Positions 54,913 through 64,000 of a stretch of DNA of 64,000 nt are shown one piece after another (position 1 is the stretch's first letter; each line of letters begins with the position of its first letter). The notes under the pieces are model-generated. The model worked only from the letters and a program-made list of their open reading frames with translations. It made no database searches and was not told where the DNA came from. Origin of the DNA: Litomosoides sigmodontis (lineage: Eukaryota > Nematoda > Chromadorea > Rhabditida > Onchocercidae); the NCBI GenBank assembly GCA_963070105.1, contig OY718807.1, forward strand, positions 930,001 through 994,000, given 5' to 3'. Position numbers and translations under genes: made by a program.

Positions 54913-57900
54913 ATGGCTACATCCACTACGGCAGGCTGGGCCGGTTTATGGGTAATTTGTGAACTTTCTATAAAATAGTCGAAAAAAGAGAGGACGGATA
55001 GTATTAGATATAAAACAAAAATCACTAGAAGATAATTTTGCTTCTACAAACAATTGGAAAGGTTTTTAAAGAAACACCCAACTTTTAGTAAATTAGCTAC
55101 GAATTACGCGGTTTAGGATCAGATAGACGTTTTGGCTTCTCACACGCAAAAAGGCATCGAATGTTTGGAAAAGTATGGAATGTTCTTGAAAGAAAGAGCT
55201 GCGATTGAAGATGAATATGCAGCTAGATTAAGGTAAGGTTTTTATTTTCAATTTTTTAAGTAACACTTGATTATTCGGGTATGTTGTTTTTATTTTGCAT
55301 GTATCATTCATATTCAAAATTATGGTCATTTTAAAATGTTTGTTTAGTAATCAGAGAGCATTCAAGTTTGTTTTGACATTTGAAAATGCCATGTATTTTT
55401 ACAGAGCTTTGGTAAAAAAGAATTTGGGGAAGAAAAAAGAAGAAGAAGATTTAGCCAAAGCTTACACATTTATCAGTTCGTTTCATTCCGTCCTGCACGA
55501 AGTGGAAAGTCTCGCCGGTCAACATGAGGTTATTTTGATTGCACAAAACTCTATGTTTAGGGTTTTTTGTTAAAGAAAATATACAATTTTTTTTATGTAA
55601 CTTCCTCTTATAGCTTATTCTCATAGTTCTTACAGTTCAAGTACAGCTATGGAATCTATTGACTTTGAAATTGGCTATACTTTGGGATGAAGTTAAAAAT
55701 TCTTGTTTCACAATGTACTGCGCTAAATCTCACGACCGACTGTTTGATAATCACAGGTTATTGCCGAAGGTCTGAGGAAGGATATTCATCCGATTATTTT
55801 AACAAAATGTGCTTCATTTCGCGCAGCTCGCAAAAATCATCTCAATGAGCTTAATATTATTAATGGTGTTCTGAATGCTTCCATCGATAATATGTCCAAA
55901 TTTCAAAAGAATTATTGGTAAATTCTTACCATTTTCACATGAGCCTTTCAATAAGCGTCAGTAATTTGACTGGTCAACAGGTTAAACGAAACAAGTTGAT
56001 GGTTCTCATTTAACCTTTTTAAATGAAATATGTTAATAATTCTCAATTAAACCTTGTTTTGACAGTGGATTTGCTATGTTGCACTAACAAAAGTTTTATT
56101 TTGTAGCAAAACATTCAAAGAAGCTGAAGTAGCTCATTTAAAGTACGACAAAGCTGAGAAGAATATGGATCTGTCGCGAGCAGATTTGGAAAAAGCTAAA
56201 AATAATGCGATGCAAAGGACACAGATATGTGAGGATGCTAAACAAAATTATGCACATGCATTACAAGCTGCAAATCAGCAGCAGCACCAACACTACAACC
56301 AACTGTTACCACAAATATTGGAGGTTTGCTGATTTGTTGGTTTTCGGTAAATGAGTTTGTTTTGGTAGATGTTGGTTCATTATCCATATTGGTTATTACA
56401 TTCCCAGTGAATGAGATATACAAAAAATTTCAATTAAGATACATTTTGATTATAAGAATAACTTTTATGAAAATTTGTATTTTAATATAAAGTACGGTAG
56501 ACGAAAATTGTAGCGTTTGAGAGCAGTCGATGAGGAGCGGATCAGTGAAACTAAATCACTGATGTTACAAGGTATCGAAGTGGAAACTAAGGTGATGAAT
56601 ATAATCCAACGATGTTATGATGATATGAGGAAAGCTGTAGACTCTATATCGCCTTCGAAAGATAGTGCTAGTGTTGTTGAGCATTACAGGTTCATTTTTG
56701 TTGAAATTTACGAAGTCTTCACTTTGTTATTGTTAGTGTTACCTTTATTATTGTTATTTGATACGTAATTGAGGTGAGATTATAGAGGTTCATTTACTCA
56801 GTAACTTGATTTAAGGACATTATTCTCTCGAAGAAATACTTACATTATCATTAGGCTACTTAACAATGAGTCGTTTTAAGAAGTACTGTTTGTTTAAATC
56901 ACTGTGCTGTTTCTTTACAGATCAGGCTATGCACACCCTGAGCCCTTCATCTTCGAAGATTTTGGCTCTCCATCTGCAATAATCAATAGTGAAGGTACAA
57001 GTAGTGTGGATACAATAAAAAGGCTAACAAAAAATGGTTCGATAGTACGAATCAATCGAAAACCTAGTATGGGACTTTTTCGAGTCAGCAGTCATTCAAG
57101 AAAGGTTATTTTAATTTTTTCAATGCAGTTATTTAAAGACAAACAGACTAGTTCAAACCGTATGACCTGACTGAATAATGTTTTAGACTTCGTGATTCAG
57201 GAATGATCCAGAGAATTATCTGAGATATGAATTAGATACGTCGGTGTGGTCAAATAAATCAGCGTTATAAATTATTTATTAAATAGGATTGGTTGTAAAT
57301 CAGTGTAATATGCTATTCGGTGGTAGGAACATATCCGAACATGGCATTGCTCTTTACATTGTCGTTTTCTTTGGTGGTCTTTTAGTCATTTATTTTTGAA
57401 TTTAGGATGGTACCATTGATTTCCGCTCTTATCCACCACAACAAAGATGTCGAAGATTGCAACACGAAATTGAAAACATTGAAAAAGAAATCTCAAAAAA
57501 TCAGCAAAGTCGTGAGGGTGCAACGAAAATGTTGCAAATTTATAAGTACGTGCTAATTAGAATATAAATTGATTCAGTACTTCGTTAACGCTACTTATGA
57601 TTGAATAGAGAATCGAACTAGTGTGTTTATTTATTATTTTCCTCGTAACCTGGATTTTTTTTATTTTTTTAGTTTATGTGTCAGTGATTTGCAGGGACAA
57701 TCCAAAATTAGGTAACGCAAGTGATGTTGACTCAGAAATTGTGATTTATGCAAAGAAATGTGAAGTTTTACACCAGCAGTTAGCAAAATATAAGGTATGT
57801 TTTTCCTCTTCTTCTTGCCTGTTTTGTTTTTATCCTGTTTTTTATGATTTCTTTAAAATGTTGTGGTTTTTAGTTAAAATGGTTTCAAATAAACCACGTA

Positions 57901-59230
57901 GGCTTATTTTAAGAAATGATTTAAATAAAATAGGTTTAAAATGATTATGGCTAAAATGGTTTATATTTTTAGTTAAAATGTTATGGTTTCTTTAAAATTT
58001 CTAAAAGTGATCTTTCAATTATTTGCATAACATTGAGTTTCGTTTATAATCCATTAGTTATTCCTACGGGTTAATGTATTAATTTTCGTGTTATAATTAT
58101 TAGTGCCTACAATACCTGCAAGTTTTTATATGTTCGTTTCAGGTAATGCTGTCAGAAGCTCAAACTGAATTGAATATGCCTATATCAGTTGTCGGGTATG
58201 TTCACTATCCAGTTATAATTTTAGTTGGCTTTTACTAAACCATAAACATTTAGGACGTGGAAATTTTCTGGTTGACTGGGGAGCAGAGATCAGAGCGCAG
58301 AAAAGATTATGAAACTAAATGTATCCATTTTATGATAGGGTCTGGAAAATTGGAGAATGTTCGTGTATGTCAGTGGCTATCAAGTCGTGTATGCCAAATC
58401 TTTAATCCTTTATAGTTTCTACTAAATTTAAGAGAATCGTAACTCCGTGTTTCCTGCATTTACAGATTGGAACCTCCAACGAGACCACCCCTTCCCTGTC
58501 AATCAGGACTGAGTACACCTTCACAGTCTTCTCCACATCAGGTGTCAACCCCCAATACAACAGCCAGCATTCATCGCTCATCTTATTCAGAAGAGTCAGT
58601 CTCTTCAGATGGCTCGGTTCCTGTCGCTAATAATCGAAAAGCAACTACACCTGACTCTGCAAAAAGTTTGCTCCACTTCATTTATTTTTCAAAAGTTGGA
58701 AATGATCGATAATTTCTATTACTAAAGCTCTATACTAGGATTCAGCTCTTCTGCGAAATGTTCGGAATTTTTTGACGTCATCTAGTTCTGTAGTCATGAT
58801 TAATTACCTCTTGATTGTTTCTTGTTCTTTTAATGATATCCGTTGGAGAGGGCTCTTGTCATGTACACGATGGTTGAAGAATAAATGGGAAGTGGTGACA
58901 TTAAGATAAGGCATGTTTCGGTGGTAGTTATGTTGTATTTATTAATTTTAGTTTAAATTTTCATAACTAATTGGTAATTCAGAAGCGACAATAGTGGAGA
59001 AATCAGAGGTTTATGAAGAATGCGATATGCCAGTGTTGGGTACTTGCACTGCATTGTATGCATTTGAAGGTGGCAGTGAGGGTACAGTGGCTATGGAAGA
59101 AGGTGATGAAATGGTATTATTAGAACGAGACGAAGGAGATGGTTGGACTCGAGTTAGGCATGTTTCATCGGCACGTGAGGGTTTCGTTCCAACATCTTAC
59201 TTGGAATGTAGGTGGTATCCAGATTCGTGA
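54913..59230 (+). CDS. toca-1: TOCA/CIP4/FBP17-family F-BAR, HR1 and SH3 protein
   Basis: Adaptor linking membrane curvature, Cdc42 and WASP/WAVE-driven actin assembly during endocytosis. Exons: 54913-54951, 55117-55232, 55405-55528, 55757-55917, 56107-56323, 56514-56689, 56921-57104, 57406-57545, 57695-57794, 58143-58195, 58466-58665 and 58983-59230. All phases fit, 585 residues (C. elegans TOCA proteins are about 590). Residues 10-280 form the F-BAR coiled coil ([27 protein letters not shown]). An HR1 coiled coil follows in exons 8-10 ([29 protein letters not shown]). A Pro/Ser-rich linker (EPPTRPPLP) leads to a C-terminal SH3 with [29 protein letters not shown] and [10 protein letters not shown]. 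elegans has two paralogs, toca-1 and toca-2; I cannot tell which this is. Confidence 0.93.
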
Positions 59231-60738
59231 ACCTCACTGAAATCAAGTACCAGCTTTTGTTGAGTGAAATTAAGAGAGCTTAAGCCACTTTTCGGAATTT
59301 CTCAAATGGTGTAGTAAAATGGTCTTTTTTTCATTGACCAGATGTCTTAAGTTGGTGACTTCATACAAGGGATGCTTTTGACCTAATAATACTAACTCCT
59401 TTGATTTGTCTACTTGAACATAATTTACTTTTGCACCATCCTGTTCCGGTATTCCTACGTTAGCTACTGACATCTTTTTTTCTTTGAGCTGCGACGAATA
59501 CACATGTTTTTACTTGATAAGAGCTCTAAATTGTCAACAATACTTGTTTACTTGGATTCAAATGTTATTTTGTTCACCTATTTTGTAAGTTGAAATGCTC
59601 AATATTGAACTTCTGGATTTGATGTATTTAGTCTTTAATTAGCATCCTTTAAATGCATGCGCGTTATCAGCAAGTGTTTTGTTATACGTTCGTTTAGAAG
59701 TTGAGATCATTATACTATGTTGTTTAGTTCAACCTTCTACTGTTTGGTTTGGTTTGCATGTTAATCTCGATATCTACACTATTGTTATGTATAAGTGGAG
59801 TTTGGGTCATTCCACTTAATCATTGCATAAGGACTGTTGTGGTAAGCGTTTTTTAAGTCTTATGGTCGGTAATGTCTAAATGTTTCCTTTCTAGCTCAAT
59901 TATTATTATTAATATTTTAGCTAAAAATTGCTGCTGTTGATGTTCGTTACTCCTGCGCTTATTTTAAATCCTTATTTACTTTTTTCCCAGTTTACTCAAA
60001 CAGTGATGTTTACTGTTCATATTGAAGATGTGCTTACTGGTATATGTCAAAAGTTCTCCTCAGTCATTGCAACCATGACAGTTTTTCTAATCTAGCTTCA
60101 GAAAAGAGTGTAAGCATGGTTCCTATGAAATTGAGAGTTTTCAGAAACTGAATTTAATAGACAGGGATGGGATGAAACAGTGAACGGGAATTGTTCTGCC
60201 TTGCTATATTTCAAGATAAAGGATTTTAGTGTAACAAAGGCAAAGCGCAACAAACAACAGTGTAGCAAAGTAATTTGACGAATTAAAGGGTCTTTTTTCC
60301 TAAGAGCCTTGTACAACATTCTTTCTATACTTCATTATAGCAGGTCAAAACAAATATTTACAAAACAAATATTTACGTATCTTATAGTGTCGCATTTCGG
60401 AGTCATGTCCTACAATCAAAAAGAACTACGTTTTTTCTACTTTATCAAATGTCGCGATCTCAGTTTTTTTCTAACATTCGCACTTTCCATGATCTATGAA
60501 GTAAACGAATGCAAGCGTCGGCGACCACTCTTCCACACTCTAATATTGATAAAGGCAAGTTCAAGCTGAATGACCACGAAAAGCATAGCTCAGCGAAAGC
60601 GGCAATATTTCAAAGATTTCGGTCTTCAGATGAAATGCTCATGGAGCCATTGACTGTTAGGAAAGTCGTTCTTGCAAATTTACAATGCAAAATTAATTAT
60701 ATCGCAGAAAAGGAAAATGAGAAGGATGCGGGAGCGTT
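59231..60738. other. Convergent intergenic region, toca / epsilon-COP
   Basis: Contains the 3' untranslated regions of both genes. An antisense ORF at 59270-59473 with a Gab-like motif is listed separately. A 94-codon ORF at 60509-60793 (+) overlaps the last epsilon-COP exon in antisense and shows no recognisable domain. Confidence 0.5.
59270..59473 (-). CDS. Small ORF with a Gab-like YVQVDK motif, possible orphan terminal exon
   Basis: A 67-residue frame beginning MSVANVGIPEQDG and containing AKVNYVQVDKSKELVLLG, then ending in a stop 40 bp past the toca stop codon on the other strand. The VxYVQVDKxK pattern matches the C-terminal SHP-2-docking tyrosine motif of Gab-family scaffolds (C. elegans SOC-1 is the worm Gab-like protein). 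No PH domain or other upstream exon was found in the 1.2 kb before epsilon-COP. It may be a short independent gene, a remnant, or a chance match; a CAG acceptor lies about 18 bases upstream of the ATG. Confidence 0.25.
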   Translation of the reverse strand: MSVANVGIPEQDGAKVNYVQVDKSKELVLLGQKHPLYEVTNLRHLVNEKKTILLHHLRNSEKWLKLS

Positions 60739-62971
60739 TCAAACTCCCACTTCTGCTGCAAGTCGTTCAAACGCCTTCTCACGAGCAATGTAATCGAGGG
60801 TCCATTGATGATTTGGAAAGCCTTCCTTCAGCTGATTGATATAGCGGTTCGTTACCTGTAGCACGACGTACATGTTCTATTTTAGGAGTAATCTAAAAAA
60901 AATACTTCAATAAAAATACTTCAATAGGTCTACTTACTTCTGGTGCTTTGCCAAGGTACTGGCTGATAACAACCAAATTTATTATTGCTTCTGCATTGTT
61001 GGCATCTCTTTGTAGAGTTTCCTGAAAATCACATGCACTTTATACGCACCCCAATAATTCTTTAGCAGAAGTCTTGACTACAAAGTTAATGTATGTCGTC
61101 AGAGTCAGTTCCCGATGCAAAAACGTGAAGGGTTCAAGCACTGCATATTATCATGTGATTAAATATTACTCATCACAATGACTCGTAGTGAGGAACAACT
61201 CTATAAGATTTCCAGAAATCAAATTTAAGCTTACTAGAAGTAGCTTTTCCGCTTCTTGATATTTCTGTTGCTGAATTAGGGTCGATGATTGAGCAACTAG
61301 TAAAAGCGGTGTAGCACCATATTTATCTATCATCTCTTGATAGGCATAAAATACATCTTTGAGCTTATCTTTTCCCTGCAAACCACGTCTTTAACAGTTT
61401 AAATGAGGTTCAACTGAAATAGTGGGCCGTAAGTACTTTCTTGTTGAAATTTGATGCAAAGCCATTTGCTACACACTTCATTTACCCCATCTTTGAGGAA
61501 AAACTGGCTGATTCAGATTTTATTATGACTTTTCTATAATTCATGAATTCGGTTAAAACCCATTGCAATTCCTAAAATTTTATAATAAGAACTAACAAGC
61601 GCCATATTGACCCAGGCAAGCGCCAACTGAGTTATAGTAGCATCTTCATCTACTTCTTGCATTTTTTTAATCTCTTTCGCAGCTAGATCCACTCGATCAA
61701 TCTTTAATAAACACTGCACAGCCAAAGCTTTACTTTCCAAAGAATCACACTGGTACAGCAAACGCAATGCTTCCTCAACATCCTGAAAGCTATGGAAAAC
61801 ATAGGGTGCAAAGTGCAAAGAAATGTCCAAAAAACTGATTTTGTTGCACAAATTCTAAATTTATGTTTTGAATGCATAAAAATTTTTTGCAAAACCATAC
61901 ATCCCACTTTATGAAAACACGAAATATAACACAAACTATATCATATTTCGAAGCTTCGAAATCATAAATTACTAAGTTATTATAGCGATCAGAACAGCAA
62001 AAAGGTGAGGGAGAAAAACACATGCCTGCTCATGGATATACATGTGAGCTGCCAATAATAAAACAGTATCGTCCTGAGGAATCCCTTCATTCAGCTCCTT
62101 TTCAAATTCTTTCATAACTGTTGCTCTGAAAGAAAGAAATGCGTAATGTAAGGATTGAGTGAAAGCCCACTACCTCTATTTGACTTGCTACAATAAGAAT
62201 ATATCTGCACTCCATAGCACTAAAAATTAGTCTGCAATTAAGAAATGATTACGACCTATAAAAGACACTCAACAGTCTACAAACCATAAGTATTTTAAAA
62301 GAAAAAATACGACCAACAAACGGCATTATTTATCCAAATATTCTCCATTTCAATTAAATCAAACCTTGGGGAAACAGTTCACCATTTTCATACCTTTTAT
62401 CTGGATTGGCTAAATAGTCTGCAAAATATCGAACTGCTCTTAGAGCTGGTGAGGCTGAACGCTTTTCAATTTCACTTAGCACTAAATTGGGTTTATTTTG
62501 TGCGAGGTACGCTCTGTACATGTAAACGTCCTTCAACAGCTTATCATTCTCTTCTTTTACCCGTAAATTCTGCAAATACGACTGAGTACTGTCTGAGAAT
62601 TTTATATGCTGAGAGTTAATCTAACTGCTTGCGCAACCATATTTTTCTGCAGATATTTCTTTCCTTCCTAAACTACAAACATTATACATTTTTGAAGAAC
62701 CCAAAAATTTTAATGCTAGCGAAATTTGATTATTTGACCCCCCCCATCGCCAACAATCTTAACAAGAACTGTTGAACTAGTCATAAACGATCACATTTCG
62801 CGCGCCACCGTCCCAGGAGCATCATTAACAGTCGTAAACTTCATAAAATACCCACAGATAAATTAAGTGATAAAAAAAAACCTGCGCTTCATTAATACAA
62901 TTTTGGTATGCTCCAATGAAGAAATTATTACGCACTTGAAACAAGTGATCGACGTCATCCGATTTCGTCAT
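60739..62971 (-). CDS. cope-1: Coatomer subunit epsilon (epsilon-COP)
   Basis: Subunit of the COPI coat that mediates Golgi-to-ER and intra-Golgi transport; a TPR-like solenoid that binds alpha-COP. Exons: 62971-62882, 62569-62394, 62125-62026, 61782-61597, 61375-61235, 61021-60938 and 60855-60739. All phases fit, 297 residues against 308 in human COPE. Conserved blocks: [19 protein letters not shown] at the N-terminus, [72 protein letters not shown], and C-terminal [18 protein letters not shown]. The intron after 62026 has a GC donor (CAG/GCATGT). The nearby GT sites give a stop or the wrong frame, and the GC join gives HEQ-DVEEAL as in the family. Confidence 0.95.
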
Positions 62972-64000
62972 CTTTAAACTGCAAAACGCTAAATAACATT
63001 TCTACAAAGTACTTGATTACTCTTGCACAACACTTCCAAAATTAACGCTGGGAAATGACACGCTTGCCAAACACAAAACACGCAGCACTAAACCGTATAA
63101 TAAAGTCCATATCGGAGAGAACGCTCAAAGAGTGGCAAACTGCTACGCGGTTTCTGGCTGTGCAAATCTGCGGATCAATCATCAAAGATTTCGATTTTGA
63201 TTTTCAAAACCATGTTTACTATCTTATTTGGTAATTAAAATGCCTTAAATTAAAAAAAATGTCATATTCGGAATTAATCGACAAATTTTGATATCCTTAT
63301 TGTGCAAGTTTGTCTTTTGTTACTCCGGAAATTTTTTTAATTAATTATTAAAATTTTTTAGATTCAAATTTCACATTAGATTTTTTGAGGTTGCTCTTCA
63401 TGTAGCATACCAACTTTTTAGTCGTTGAAATTGTACTCCATATAATTTACATTTTTTTATTTTTAAAATCTGCATAGAAACAAAAGCGTAGAAATAGTGG
63501 TTGGTGGTATGTTAAATTTCATTCATATTCATTAACTTGCGGTAAGATACATTCATCAGTCTTTCTCGTAGCACTGCGCCTTACTTTAATCAATTATTTC
63601 CTTCATCGCCAAGCTAAAATTGGATTGCGCCATAGCTGATATTAATATTATTTCAAAAAATTTCTTTCCTTTTTTTAAACTTCGAATAACTTAAAAAGGG
63701 AGGTAAAATTTAATTTAAAAATTAAATTATTGCAGTTAATTTTCGAAAATTTTTTATTTACAAGTGGATGAGTTCTATTAATAGCATCAACTAGACTTTT
63801 TTATTTTTGAAAAAAAAAGTGGCTCCACCTTTCACCACTACAGTACAAAGCATATATATTTTAGAAATTTTGATGAAATAGGATAGTGGCATAAATTGCA
63901 CAAAGAAAATGTCGAAGAAAGAAATACATGCACAAGTATGCTATACGAGCATTCATATTTTTGCAGGAAAATGTAATTTAAATTTTCCAAACCAATTACA
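62972..64000. other. Upstream region of epsilon-COP, no gene seen
   Basis: One kilobase of AT-rich DNA 5' of the epsilon-COP start codon. It presumably holds that gene's promoter. No reading frame or repeat of note was seen. Confidence 0.5.

Noticed and set aside
60509..60793. 94-codon ORF on the plus strand
   Set aside because: Overlaps the last epsilon-COP exon in antisense and has no family resemblance.

Overview
This is a stretch of nematode nuclear DNA. It is strongly AT-rich, has GT-AG introns of tens to thousands of bases, and carries single-copy animal genes. One gene (15136-18770) encodes a stomatin that follows Caenorhabditis elegans UNC-1 almost residue for residue as I remember it. 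Base composition and long introns fit a clade III (filarial-like) worm, but nothing here fixes the species. Exons were assembled by hand from reading frame, splice sites and phase, and no alignment was run. I saw no bacterial, viral, CRISPR, tRNA or rRNA feature.

Region 1 (1-25 kb) is gene-poor with long introns, and its three genes all lie on the minus strand. They are a peptide-receptor-like GPCR (1-3282, its 3' end beyond the window), a PPM1L-like PP2C phosphatase spread over about 10 kb (3558-13336) with two in-exon frame breaks, and the complete unc-1 ortholog. About 6 kb of near-empty DNA with microsatellites follows.

Region 2 (25-51 kb) is gene-dense: a possible RNA polymerase I RPA34/PAF49-like subunit (-), an HDDC2-type HD-domain nucleotidase (-) head-to-head with an endonuclease III homolog nth-1 (+), the 27-exon RNA polymerase III largest subunit rpc-1 (-) head-to-head with a WDR5 homolog (+), a small acidic protein with two alternative first exons (-), and a worm-type tau-tubulin/casein-kinase-like kinase (-).

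Region 3 (51-64 kb) has a purine/pyrimidine-biased, gene-free stretch, then a TOCA/CIP4-family F-BAR-HR1-SH3 gene (+) convergent with epsilon-COP (-).

The genes are mostly unrelated housekeeping functions (transcription, chromatin, DNA repair, COPI transport, actin-membrane coupling) plus neuronal ones (unc-1, GPCR). I see no dedicated novel multi-gene system. The points most worth a second look are the broken PP2C gene, a frame-neutral 72-nt potential cassette exon in rpc-1, three GC-AG introns, a trigger-loop-region substitution in rpc-1, and an orphan antisense ORF with a Gab-like YVQVDK motif.
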